A stretch of 17,633 nucleotides of DNA from Bacteroidota bacterium (lineage in GTDB: Bacteria; Bacteroidota; Kryptoniia; Kryptoniales; JAKASW01), in contig JAJYOS010000021.1 in the NCBI GenBank assembly GCA_021796055.1, forward strand, positions 1 through 17,633, written 5' to 3'. Below are positions 1 to 5,653 of this stretch, one piece after another. Below the pieces are notes generated by a model that saw only the letters and a program-made list of their open reading frames with translations, did not search any database and had not been told where the DNA came from. The first letter of the stretch is position 1, and every line of letters starts with the position of its first letter. A program made the translations under genes and the position numbers.

Positions 1-37
1 TTCTCTGGGTCAAAGCAAAAGACAAAGAAGGTAGATA

Positions 38-691
38 ATGGAACTTGAAAAAATAAATACCGAATCGCGGTCAGTTGCGCTTGAAGCGCAGACCGTGAAG
101 CACATAGCAACGGTTGCAGAATACGAAGCGGCTGGGGAACTTGTCAAGCGCGGGCAGTCGGCGCTCAAGGCGCTTGATGAAGCCTACGACTCAATAATCT
201 CAAAAGCGTTCCAAGCCCACAAGGAAGCTGTTGCGAAGAAAGCGCAGTTCTACAACCCGATCAAGGCGGCGGTAACTTCACTCAAGACGCTCATGTCCGC
301 CTATCAGGATGAAGAGGAACGGAAGAGGAAAGCGGAAGAACTCCGATTGCAGGAAGAGGCAAAGAAGCAAGCTGAGGAAGAAAAGCTCAATCAGGCCGTT
401 CAAGTTGACCTCATGGGAGAGAAAGAGCTTGCGGAACATATTCTTGAAACGCCAGTCGATGTTCCCGTTGTCGTTGTCAAGAAGGAAGTCCCGAAAGTTG
501 ATGGGGTTGCATTCCGTACAACATGGAAAGGTGAATGTATCGACTTAATGACGCTTGCGAAAGCGGTCGTCGATGGTTCGGTATCAGTCAACGCAATCCA
601 GCCGAATACGGTATTTATCAACCAACAGGCAAGGGCACTTCGGGAGACATTCAAGATTCCAGGATGCAAGGCGTGGAGCGAAAGAGGGTAA
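38..691 (+). CDS. Coiled-coil phage protein with conserved C-terminal domain
   Basis: A 217-residue soluble protein. Residues about 85-120 are a highly charged Glu/Lys/Arg coiled coil. The C-terminal 65 residues, from VDGVAFRTTWKGE to IPGCKAW, have the look of a domain I recall from phage hypothetical proteins encoded near recombination or ssDNA-annealing genes; that link is from memory, not shown here. A purine-rich Shine-Dalgarno (AAGAAGG) lies just upstream of the ATG, which supports this start. The stop is followed within a few bases by the first long hairpin (694-769). No catalytic motif is visible. Its role could be accessory to replication or recombination; I would not assign a function beyond that. 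Confidence 0.85.
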   Translation: MELEKINTESRSVALEAQTVKHIATVAEYEAAGELVKRGQSALKALDEAYDSIISKAFQAHKEAVAKKAQFYNPIKAAVTSLKTLMSAYQDEEERKRKAEELRLQEEAKKQAEEEKLNQAVQVDLMGEKELAEHILETPVDVPVVVVKKEVPKVDGVAFRTTWKGECIDLMTLAKAVVDGSVSVNAIQPNTVFINQQARALRETFKIPGCKAWSERG

Positions 692-693
692 CG

Positions 694-769
694 CCTAATG
701 TGAAGCAAGAAAAAGTCGTGGCCGCCTCGGACATGAACGCTTGCGCCTTTTTCTTGCCTGTTATATGCC
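694..769 (+). repeat. attC-like imperfect hairpin 1
   Basis: An 11-bp perfect stem (GCAAGAAAAAG at 705-715 with CTTTTTCTTGC at 747-757) closes a 31-nt loop. Outside it, TAAT at 696-699 faces GTTA at 760-763 (one G-T pair), with GTG (700-702) left as a one-sided bulge. The order (outer box, bulge, inner stem, variable loop, inner stem, GTT box) and the length of about 75 nt match the known layout of integron attC sites. The left box reads AAT instead of the usual AAC. The sequence is related to the hairpin at 1144-1214: both contain the pattern AAYGTGAAGCRAGARAAAG. It could instead be an RNA processing or regulatory hairpin. Confidence 0.6.
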
Positions 770-1206
770 GTTGCCTTTGGCGCGGCGGCATGGACGCGGA
801 CGCGCGAACGAAAGAAAATAGGAGACAACGATGATCTGTAACCCATGTGAAGGAACTGGATTTAAAAATCTCGACCAAGTTGATGAAGAAACCATCAAAC
901 GATGGGAGACAACTGGAGACAACCAGATAATGCTCGACTGGATTAAACAACATCCAGACTACGATGTGTGTGTTTGTGATTGTTGTGGCAACGGTGAAAG
1001 CTGGTACGGTACTCCAGGAGAACATTACCACGCAGAAGACCCACGTGGAAAAGATGGGCCATACGCATACAATGGCGGACTTGCTGAATGCAATTAGATA
1101 ACCACAAGCTGCCAAGGATGGCGGCGAAGCTAATTCTGCCGATGGCATATAACGTGAAGCGAGAGAAAGCCGTTTTAATGGAGCGACAGCGTCTTTCTTT
1201 CGCTTG
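761..1206 (+). mobile_element. Cassette-like segment 1 (one gene)
   Basis: The segment starts right after the G of GTTATATGCC (760-769) and ends within the hairpin at 1144-1214, whose left box GGCATATAAC (1144-1153) is the exact reverse complement of that start (10 of 10 bases). In integrons a cassette carries its own half-site at its 5' end and the matching R'' box near its 3' end, which is what is seen. It carries a single forward gene (831-1097) with its own ribosome binding site and no obvious promoter. No integrase is in the window. The cassette reading is inference from this symmetry. Confidence 0.5.
831..1097 (+). CDS. Small cysteine-rich, zinc-ribbon-like protein
   Basis: An 88-residue acidic protein, unrecognised. 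It has CNPCEGTG at residues 3-10 and a second cluster, CVCDCCGNGE, at about residues 47-56. The CxxCxGxG-like pairs resemble DnaJ-type zinc ribbons, so metal binding is a reasonable inference. The start is fixed by AGGAGACAACGATG (Shine-Dalgarno AGGAG, 6-nt spacer). It is the only gene between hairpins 1 and 2 and looks like single-gene cassette cargo. No function can be named. Confidence 0.8.
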   Translation: MICNPCEGTGFKNLDQVDEETIKRWETTGDNQIMLDWIKQHPDYDVCVCDCCGNGESWYGTPGEHYHAEDPRGKDGPYAYNGGLAECN

Positions 1207-1214
1207 TTATCTGA
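1144..1214 (+). repeat. attC-like imperfect hairpin 2
   Basis: AAGCGAGAGAAAG (1157-1169) pairs with CTTTCTTTCGCTT (1193-1205) over 13 positions with one G-T pair, around a 23-nt loop. Outside it ATAAC (1149-1153) pairs with GTTAT (1206-1210), and GTG (1154-1156) bulges out on the left only. The shape and several sequence blocks match the hairpin at 694-769. Extrahelical bases and an AAC/GTT outer pair are hallmarks of integron attC sites; the right-hand GTTATCTGA belongs in pairing logic to the next segment (its reverse complement is at 2029-2037). Confidence 0.65.
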
Positions 1215-1236
1215 TGTTCGCTCCTATAAAAAGAAC

Positions 1237-1261
1237 ATGCTTATCGGGTTTGCTCACTTTT
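1237..1261 (+). repeat. 25-bp inverted repeat, left arm
   Basis: A perfect 25-bp match to the reverse complement of 1774-1798. This arm covers exactly the last six codons and the stop of the minus-strand gene (Lys-Ser-Glu-Gln-Thr-Arg-stop) plus four bases beyond. The arm edge falls on a codon boundary. Confidence 0.9.
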
Positions 1262-1726
1262 CGGGGGAGTGCGCCTAAGATGAAGGAAATAAGGCATAGC
1301 TGTTTCGGTTATCTTGAACACGTATGTCACGACTGGGGGATTGCCGTCATGGTCAGTTTCTGTACTTGGATGTTCCAACCATCCGGCTTCAATCATCCTC
1401 TTAAGAACCGGGTCATTGAGGGTGTAGCCTTCATATCGCAATGTTCTGTCGTCTACCGCTTCCAAGACGGGCTTGAATTCTGCCGGAATGTTCTTTATGG
1501 TATTCCTGACTACGGTGCATGCTCGGAGAACCGTCCATGTTAGAGGCAGCATTAGCACTACTACTTGGAATACCCATTTATAGCTTTCTCCGAGATAGAT
1601 ACCTGCCACGCATCCTGGGAAAGCCAGATAGCCTAGAAAGGACACTGCAATCAATAGCAACCTTTGGAACCATGCTTTTGCTGACGCTTTTAACTGTGGC
1701 ACTGAAGCTAGTTTTCGGTCTGCCAT
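1241..1726 (-). CDS. Two-helix membrane protein with C-terminal soluble domain
   Basis: 161 residues on the minus strand, the only clear minus-strand gene in the window. Hydrophobic segments at about residues 22-44 and 51-68 are likely transmembrane helices. Residues about 95-155 (from VLKRMIEAGWLEHP to AMPYFLHLRR) resemble a winged-helix-like fold in pattern. Two helices plus such a domain recall superinfection-exclusion (SieB-like) phage proteins, but this is only an impression. The ATG has no strong Shine-Dalgarno: the nearest GGAGG lies about 25 nt upstream. It sits between 25-bp inverted repeats and opposes the operon direction, so it is probably expressed separately or is switchable cargo. 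The plus-strand ORFs over it lack protein-like composition. Confidence 0.72.
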   Translation of the reverse strand: MADRKLASVPQLKASAKAWFQRLLLIAVSFLGYLAFPGCVAGIYLGESYKWVFQVVVLMLPLTWTVLRACTVVRNTIKNIPAEFKPVLEAVDDRTLRYEGYTLNDPVLKRMIEAGWLEHPSTETDHDGNPPVVTYVFKITETAMPYFLHLRRTPPKSEQTR

Positions 1727-1773
1727 ATCATCTTTGGTAGGTATCCGTTTTCCTCCAATCTAACACAGGAGCA

Positions 1774-1798
1774 AAAAGTGAGCAAACCCGATAAGCAT
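1774..1798 (-). repeat. 25-bp inverted repeat, right arm
   Basis: A perfect inverted copy of 1237-1261, 512 bp away. Read on the plus strand it contains the same codons as the 3' end of the minus-strand gene (Lys-Ser-Glu-Gln-Thr-Arg-stop). If the region between the arms inverted, this arm would complete the gene without changing the protein. Confidence 0.9.
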
Positions 1799-1816
1799 AA
1801 AAAAGAATTGAGGTGA
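1778..1816 (+). CDS. Possible 12-residue leader peptide
   Basis: GTG at 1778 follows AGGAG (1767-1771) with a 6-nt spacer and opens MSKPDKHKKELR, ending in TGA three bases before the next ATG at 1820. The good Shine-Dalgarno and the tight coupling suggest it may be translated, perhaps to couple translation of the 65-residue gene downstream. Its codons lie largely inside the inverted repeat arm. It may equally be chance. Confidence 0.25.
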   Translation: MSKPDKHKKELR

Positions 1817-1819
1817 GCG

Positions 1820-2017
1820 ATGTTAAGAATTATTACAAGAGAGCAGGATAGTAACGATGCCGCTCATATCGGCGATGAGACTGAGATTACATATCGAACT
1901 TTCGATGTGGAAGCTCCCGAAGTAGAAGCATGGTTACGGCAAAAGGACTTGGGATACGTAAGTAGAACGGTAATCGGAATAGAACTCGTCGAGGGAAAGC
2001 AAAGCGAGCCCCAATGA
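1820..2017 (+). CDS. Small hypothetical protein, 65 residues
   Basis: A short acidic protein starting MLRIITREQD and ending GKQSEPQ, without cysteines, membrane segments or a motif I recognise. A weak Shine-Dalgarno (TTGAGG) sits about 7 nt before the ATG. It is the forward gene at the 3' end of the second cassette-like segment, just before the hairpin at 2029-2061. Reading-frame quality and position support it being real; function is unknown. Confidence 0.65.
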   Translation: MLRIITREQDSNDAAHIGDETEITYRTFDVEAPEVEAWLRQKDLGYVSRTVIGIELVEGKQSEPQ

Positions 2018-2028
2018 AAGAGCGAATT

Positions 2029-2061
2029 TCAGATAACGTGCTGAGCATCACGCAGTTCGGC
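2029..2061 (+). repeat. Short attC-like hairpin 3
   Basis: TCAGATAAC (2029-2037) is the reverse complement of GTTATCTGA at 1206-1214. AAC (2035-2037) plus TGC (2039-2041) pair with GCA plus GTT (2052-2057), leaving G2038 bulged and a 10-nt loop. ATAACGTG is shared with the hairpin at 1144-1214. At about 33 nt it is shorter than usual attC sites and may be truncated. The GTTCGGC at 2055-2061 would start a third segment; a near match to its complement (GCCTAAC, 2432-2438) follows the next gene, but no closing GTT box does. Confidence 0.4.
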
Positions 2062-2080
2062 TTTGTCAAAAGGAAAGGAA

Positions 2081-2422
2081 ATGAACATGAGATTTGAGCC
2101 GGTAGATTATGGTGAAGGCCACGAGTACTTCGTGCCATTTCCAACGGTTGCCACTGATATGCAACAAACAACGGAACAGCGCGTGATCTGGGCACTCTGG
2201 CAGGAACTTCAACGTGCCAAAGCCGAATTGAGCCCGGCGGCGCCATCGGCCTTGTTAGGCGATGCGGCTGCAAAAGAAAAAGCGGCTCGCCTCGAAGGCT
2301 ATCTCGAACGAATCAATGAGGTCATGTGGAACAGCTACGGCGTCAAAGAGCGCATTTTCGGTCGCGATGACGGTACAAAAATCATGGAAATACTCAACGA
2401 GTGGGCGAGCCGCAATGAATAA
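2081..2422 (+). CDS. Small hypothetical phage protein
   Basis: 113 residues from ATG 2081, starting MNMRFEPVDYGEGHEYF. The middle part (residues about 27-80) is rich in Ala, Glu and Lys and probably helical. AAGGAAAGG lies directly upstream; the ATG at 2087 has better spacing and is an equal choice, while the upstream TTG at 2063 overlaps the hairpin and is unlikely. This is the last gene before the promoter at 2468. No membrane segment or catalytic motif is visible; function unknown. Confidence 0.7.
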   Translation: MNMRFEPVDYGEGHEYFVPFPTVATDMQQTTEQRVIWALWQELQRAKAELSPAAPSALLGDAAAKEKAARLEGYLERINEVMWNSYGVKERIFGRDDGTKIMEILNEWASRNE

Positions 2423-2467
2423 CGCCGTTTCGCCTAACAGGCAGGAATACGCCATAACCGATTCCAC

Positions 2468-2496
2468 TTGACATAATCCCTAATTTGTGCTAAACT
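2468..2496 (+). promoter_or_regulatory. Sigma70-type promoter of the membrane/lysis gene block
   Basis: TTGACA (2468-2473) matches the -35 consensus fully; TAAACT (2491-2496) matches the -10 box at 4 of 6, with exactly 17 bp between. It lies in the gap before the gene at 2522, and the genes from there to 7882 are nearly contiguous, so it probably drives that whole block. Confidence 0.75.
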
Positions 2497-2521
2497 TGCC
2501 CTATGAAAAGGACGAGTTCCA

Positions 2522-2743
2522 ATGGTCAATAACAGGCTCTCAGCCGCTTCCCCCCAAGCTTCAACCCTCGTAACCGCAGCCGAGAACTTTTTCAATAACC
2601 TGTTCGGCGTTACCCCTTCCGCTGCCACAACTCCAACGGCAACCAATCCAAGTTTGAATTATGACTGGATTAGCCTCGGTGTTTTGGGACTGGCCGGAGT
2701 CGGTATATATTATGCGGTGCGAAAGAAGAAGAAACGGGCATGA
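2522..2743 (+). CDS. Small protein with C-terminal membrane anchor and basic tail
   Basis: 73 residues. An Ala/Thr/Pro-rich N-terminal half is followed by one hydrophobic helix (residues about 49-66) and the tail RKKKKRA. The Shine-Dalgarno AAAAGGAC is well placed before the ATG. It is the first gene after the promoter at 2468 and overlaps the next gene by ATGA. The architecture (exposed domain, one C-terminal helix, terminal basic cluster) recurs in at least six proteins of this window. I infer a virion membrane protein with its tail towards the DNA. No family recognised. Confidence 0.8.
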   Translation: MVNNRLSAASPQASTLVTAAENFFNNLFGVTPSAATTPTATNPSLNYDWISLGVLGLAGVGIYYAVRKKKKRA

Positions 2744-3222
2744 TCGTTGCGAAAGCAACTACGCTCAAAGGCCAACCCCTCAAGGATGTTTCCCAGACGG
2801 TTGACGAAATGAAGAGGCTAATTAATAGTTATTATACTGATATGTCTTTTGCTCAAAGCATGACAATCGAAGATTTTTACAAATACGTCAAGCGCATTCC
2901 CTATGTTGAAGATGAAGTGGCTTGTCAGGCACAGGGATACGATCCCGCTAAGTACGATTGTGAGTTTGTTCAACGTCCGGCGCTCACGGTGGAGAGAGGC
3001 GGTGACTGCGACGATAAAGTAGTAGTAGCCGCAAGCTACATGAAGCTGCGAAATATTCCCTATCGTATCGTAACGGTTTCTTACCGACCCGACAAACAAT
3101 TCGAGCACGTTTATCTCTATATCTGGTATGGAGGCGTCTGGCTACCATTTGACCCGACACTATCAACCGTGGGAATATTCAAAGAGCACAGACCATATAC
3201 GGCACTGAAAGTATGGAGTTAA
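2740..3222 (+). CDS. Transglutaminase-like cysteine peptidase
   Basis: 160 residues with the Cys-His-Asp arrangement of the transglutaminase-like superfamily. Cys90 lies in RGGDCDDK, His123 in EHVYLYIW and Asp138 in WLPFDPT. The spacing and the GGDCDD signature are typical of small bacterial and phage members, which usually act as peptidases or in crosslinking. There is no signal peptide or membrane segment. It overlaps the preceding gene by ATGA, so it is co-translated with the anchored protein. Processing or crosslinking of virion proteins is a plausible role, but no substrate is shown. Confidence 0.8.
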   Translation: MIVAKATTLKGQPLKDVSQTVDEMKRLINSYYTDMSFAQSMTIEDFYKYVKRIPYVEDEVACQAQGYDPAKYDCEFVQRPALTVERGGDCDDKVVVAASYMKLRNIPYRIVTVSYRPDKQFEHVYLYIWYGGVWLPFDPTLSTVGIFKEHRPYTALKVWS

Positions 3223-3240
3223 GAAAGGATGATTCTCCAA

Positions 3241-3399
3241 ATGGCAGATGAAAAGAAACCGACACTTGTCACCCTCGAAGCGAAGAACGCTCCGGCTAAA
3301 CTTTCGGCGTTGCAAATAGATCCGGTTTGGATTGTGGTTCTTGCGATTGCCGCAGTTGTAGGTTATCTCGCATGGAAGGAATACCAGAGAGGCGAATAA
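3241..3399 (+). CDS. One-helix membrane protein, 52 residues
   Basis: A short gene encoding a charged N-terminal half (MADEKKPTLVTLEAKNAP) and one hydrophobic helix at about residues 29-45, ending WKEYQRGE. AAGG lies 11 nt before ATG 3241; an in-frame ATG at 3229 is only one base from that site, so 3241 is preferred. The stop overlaps the next start (TAATG). It belongs to the cluster of one-helix proteins between 2522 and 4670. Function unknown; virion membrane component is an inference. Confidence 0.75.
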   Translation: MADEKKPTLVTLEAKNAPAKLSALQIDPVWIVVLAIAAVVGYLAWKEYQRGE

Positions 3400-3974
3400 T
3401 GGCAGCCTATAATAGCGTACCGGTTAGATTATCAACAGACCAGGCCGGATTCGATCCCGCTGTTTATCTGTGTGAAGCCGAGCATCTCTGTGGCGATGAT
3501 ATTTGTGCATCTGTCTGCGTAGTTGCCGCAAGGATTCAGGCGAACCAGAATAGTTATGAAATTGGCGTTCCATATGACTTCGCAACGCTCAACACCATCC
3601 TGCAAGATTACGTTAAACTCGTTTCCGCGAAGCAATATCCCAGCTTCACGCCAACCAACTCAGCGGCCCCGCTTGTCAATCAGATTGTAAGCGACACGAA
3701 ACAATCGCAGAACACCGTGTACTATGTGCTCTACGAGCTTTACTATGCGGCTCCGCAAAATACCTCATGCCAGAACACGCTCAATGCTGCAAACACGACA
3801 ACGATTGTCCAGGTTGTAAAGCAAGTTGTGACAGCGGCGGGTAATGTAGTAGCGGCAATCCCTAAGGCACTCACAAACCTTTCGACGCTCACGCCGTACA
3901 TACCGTATATCGCAATCGGTGGAATCGGGCTCTATGTTTGGACACAACTTCCGAAGAGAAAGACGACGATATGA
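3399..3974 (+). CDS. Cysteine-rich protein with C-terminal membrane anchor
   Basis: 191 residues from the ATG that overlaps the previous stop (TAATG), starting MAAYNSVPVRLS. An in-frame ATG at 3327 lies inside the preceding gene and is rejected. Five cysteines cluster at about residues 25-42, and another lies near residue 126. The C-terminus has one helix with the motif IGGIGLYVW followed by PKRKTTI. The GG-x-x-LY pattern recurs in other anchors of this window. The long soluble part probably lies on the outer side of a membrane. No known family is recognised. Confidence 0.82.
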   Translation: MAAYNSVPVRLSTDQAGFDPAVYLCEAEHLCGDDICASVCVVAARIQANQNSYEIGVPYDFATLNTILQDYVKLVSAKQYPSFTPTNSAAPLVNQIVSDTKQSQNTVYYVLYELYYAAPQNTSCQNTLNAANTTTIVQVVKQVVTAAGNVVAAIPKALTNLSTLTPYIPYIAIGGIGLYVWTQLPKRKTTI

Positions 3975-4105
3975 AAACGAGCGACATTTTACTCTTAGCC
4001 GGAGGCGCTTTAGTTATATATCTAATATTTAGATCGCAATCAGCGAGCCAAGTTCCGACACAATCTCCGGCTATACCGGCAACATCTCCAACGCAATCAC
4101 TGTGA
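3971..4105 (+). CDS. Tiny membrane protein, 44 residues
   Basis: It starts in an ATGA overlap with the preceding gene. Residues 5-21 form one hydrophobic helix with LLLAGGALVIYLIF, followed by a Ser/Pro/Thr-rich tail ending SPTQSL. The AGGAL..Y pattern matches the C-terminal anchors at 13852 and 15287. Here the helix is N-terminal, so the orientation may differ. Supported by coupling and composition; function unknown. Confidence 0.7.
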   Translation: MKTSDILLLAGGALVIYLIFRSQSASQVPTQSPAIPATSPTQSL

Positions 4106-4114
4106 GGCAAAGAA

Positions 4115-4273
4115 ATGAATGAAGCCAAAACCATTGAAGTTCTCCAGCTTGTCACGATTGGCGTTCTTGTATTTATTGCAATAAGAACACAGCCGATTGT
4201 AAACACCGTGAACCAGCTTCAGCCCCTTATTCAGAAGCTTCAATCAACAGGACTTCTCGGCAATGGGCGCTGA
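4115..4273 (+). CDS. Tiny membrane protein, 52 residues
   Basis: ATG 4115 is preceded by GAGGCAAAG. One hydrophobic helix covers residues about 8-24 (EVLQLVTIGVLVFIAIR), followed by an amphipathic stretch rich in Gln and Leu that ends LLGNGR. It overlaps the next gene by 11 bp, which supports coupled translation. It belongs to the run of one-helix genes here. Nothing more specific can be said. Confidence 0.7.
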   Translation: MNEAKTIEVLQLVTIGVLVFIAIRTQPIVNTVNQLQPLIQKLQSTGLLGNGR

Positions 4274-4670
4274 ATATTATCTCGCCATCTTCGTTGCACT
4301 TCTTCTGGTTGTGTTCTGCCCCGAGAAGTGGTTAAACAAAATCTCAAGGAGCAAAAACCCTCCTCGCCGTAGAATGGAAATGATTGAAAAGCATAGGGGG
4401 CTAAATGGCGGGAAAAACCCGAAGAAGATTATTGCGATTGATGTTCCTCCTGACTACTTCGATCACCTTGTTTTGATTGGCCCCTGCGCTCGAATCGACT
4501 ACCAGAGCATGAAGGAAGGGAAGGAAACGGAATATCGCCATAGGTTCGGAGAGGAGACTGGAAAGCTCCCGAACGCATACTCTACACTCGACGGCAAGTG
4601 CATTGTAATTTTAGGTGGCAACTTCTCCATTGAAAAAGGAGAAGACGGCCATGCGTGGATATACGATTAA
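4263..4670 (+). CDS. N-terminally anchored protein with basic Asn-Pro motifs
   Basis: 135 residues. A hydrophobic helix at about residues 5-21 is followed by a basic segment with SKNPPRRR and GGKNPKK, then a soluble domain containing DVPPDYFDHLVLIGPCARIDY. The basic Asn-Pro motifs also occur repeatedly in the proteins at 6655 and 7960, suggesting a shared theme in this element. Its start lies inside the preceding gene (11-bp overlap). Likely a membrane protein with a cytoplasmic or virion-interior domain; no family recognised. Confidence 0.78.
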   Translation: MGAEYYLAIFVALLLVVFCPEKWLNKISRSKNPPRRRMEMIEKHRGLNGGKNPKKIIAIDVPPDYFDHLVLIGPCARIDYQSMKEGKETEYRHRFGEETGKLPNAYSTLDGKCIVILGGNFSIEKGEDGHAWIYD

Positions 4671-4690
4671 AAAACCGAAAGGATAAAACT

Positions 4691-4957
4691 GTGGCAAAAG
4701 TAGTGAACATCGAAAAGCAGACCGAAGAGGAAGAGGCCGCAAAAGCCTATCAAGCCGGATACGAGTTCTGCGCTAATTCGGGATTGCTTGAGCAAATCAA
4801 AGGACTGTGGGGGGAGTTCGAGAAACAGTTCACAGATCAGGCGAAGCTTGCCGGAGTCGATGAAGATGCCTTCATTGACGGGGCCGCTTGCGCTCTGGCC
4901 GACATGGTTGACGATGAAATAGTCATGCTCGACGAAGAGGAAGGAGAGGGAGATTGA
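4691..4957 (+). CDS. Small acidic protein with GTG start
   Basis: 88 residues from GTG 4691, preceded by AAAGGATAA. An upstream in-frame ATG at 4655 lies inside the previous gene and lacks a ribosome site. It is Glu/Asp-rich at both ends (EKQTEEEEAAKAY and LDEEEGEGD) and probably helical. The start context CTGTGGCAAAAG also occurs at the gene at 15821. The stop overlaps the TTG start of the next gene. No motif is recognised; a scaffold, chaperone or lysis-timing role would be speculation. Confidence 0.75.
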   Translation: MAKVVNIEKQTEEEEAAKAYQAGYEFCANSGLLEQIKGLWGEFEKQFTDQAKLAGVDEDAFIDGAACALADMVDDEIVMLDEEEGEGD

Positions 4958-5214
4958 AAGATAAGTCGAAAGAAATTTACCAGTACGTCCTAGGCGCTGT
5001 AATTGTCCTCGCCGCGTTCGGTTATGGGCTGTCTCTTGTGCGCTGGGAAGTTCCGGCTGGAAGTAAAGATGCCGTTATGCTTGCGGCTGGCGTCCTTCTC
5101 GCTCTTGCAACGAGTGTGGTAAACTACTTTTTTGGAAGCTCGAAGAGTTCCGCGGATAAGGACAAGACGATTGCAGGAAAGCAAAGTGAAAATCCCCCTA
5201 TTTCTAAGCCTTAG
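4954..5214 (+). CDS. Holin-like two-helix membrane protein
   Basis: 86 residues from a TTG start that overlaps the previous stop, with AAGGAGAGGGA just upstream. Two hydrophobic helices (residues about 9-28 and 41-62) are followed by YFFGSSKSSADKDKTI, a tail typical of small phage holins, and a polar end. Holins make holes in the inner membrane to time lysis. The neighbours, a spanin-like lipoprotein overlapping its 3' end and an endolysin, complete a standard three-gene lysis cassette, which raises confidence. It could also be another small membrane protein. Confidence 0.65.
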   Translation: MKDKSKEIYQYVLGAVIVLAAFGYGLSLVRWEVPAGSKDAVMLAAGVLLALATSVVNYFFGSSKSSADKDKTIAGKQSENPPISKP

Positions 5215-5653
5215 TTTTCTCCTCACAGCTTGCGCTGCAACTGTTCCAGTTCAAACCGTCACAACGAAGATGGACACGGTTATAACAGTCCAGCAAAAAG
5301 TGATACATGATACCACGAATCTATCCCCGATATACTACGGAGGGCAGAACTCGGGCTGCGATACGGCGGCGATACTTGCAAAGGCCAGCTTCATAATTGC
5401 GAAACAAAATTCTCAAGGGGGAGTCTCGCTTTACAAATACAACGCACTCCTTAGACAGTTCAAGGCACTCAACTCTATCCCCCCTGAGAAGATTTTAATT
5501 CCTGGCACGAATACCGTTAAGATCGAAGTTCAGCATCCAGGTTTCTGGGACTATATCAAAATAGGTTGCGTAGCGATTGTGCTATTCATCGGCCTGATTG
5601 TGCTCGGTAAGGGAATATTGCCCTTGATAACTAAACTACCATTAGGACTATGA
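5186..5653 (+). CDS. Unimolecular spanin-like lipoprotein
   Basis: 155 residues from GTG 5186, preceded by AGGAAAG, starting inside the holin-like gene in another reading frame. The N-terminus is a lipoprotein signal with lipobox LLTAC (Cys16); the next residue is Ala, not Asp, so outer-membrane sorting is expected. The periplasmic part is about 110 residues with two further cysteines possible. A hydrophobic helix at about residues 128-146 sits near the C-terminus. An outer-membrane lipid anchor plus an inner-membrane C-terminal helix is the known layout of unimolecular spanins (such as phage T1 gp11). It implies a host with two membranes. No sequence-level match is claimed. Confidence 0.65.
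   Translation: MKIPLFLSLSFLLTACAATVPVQTVTTKMDTVITVQQKVIHDTTNLSPIYYGGQNSGCDTAAILAKASFIIAKQNSQGGVSLYKYNALLRQFKALNSIPPEKILIPGTNTVKIEVQHPGFWDYIKIGCVAIVLFIGLIVLGKGILPLITKLPLGL

Larger units (their letters stand above)
1207..2055 (+). mobile_element. Cassette-like segment 2 (antisense gene plus small gene)
   Basis: The segment begins after the G of GTTATCTGA (1206-1214); the exact reverse complement TCAGATAAC stands at 2029-2037, near its far end. This repeats the rule seen for the segment at 761-1206, with a different sequence, so one general repeat cannot explain it. Its cargo is a minus-strand membrane protein (1241-1726) bracketed by a 25-bp inverted repeat and a forward 65-residue protein (1820-2017). 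The terminal hairpin at 2029-2061 is much shorter than a typical attC, so this boundary is less certain. Confidence 0.45.

Noticed and set aside
651..1148. Minus-strand ORF across hairpin 1 and the cysteine-rich gene
   Set aside because: It spans an intergenic hairpin and has poor start context; the forward gene at 831 has a clear AGGAG site.
1088..1543. Plus-strand ORF opposite the antisense membrane gene
   Set aside because: It runs through hairpin 2 and the left repeat arm and lacks membrane or domain logic; the minus-strand frame gives two clean helices and a soluble domain.
1752..1756. GGAGG as ribosome site of the minus-strand gene
   Set aside because: It is about 25 nt from the ATG, too far to act; a minus-strand promoter with -35 at 1780-1785 and -10 at 1757-1762 was also considered but is only 4 of 6 in each box.
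1237..1798. Inverted repeat as a transcription terminator
   Set aside because: The arms are 512 bp apart and there is no T-run after a short hairpin.
2422..2467. Fourth cassette boundary with GCCTAAC at 2432
   Set aside because: A left-box match is present (6 of 7 to the complement of GTTCGGC), but no GTT box or stem follows, so the array cannot be extended.
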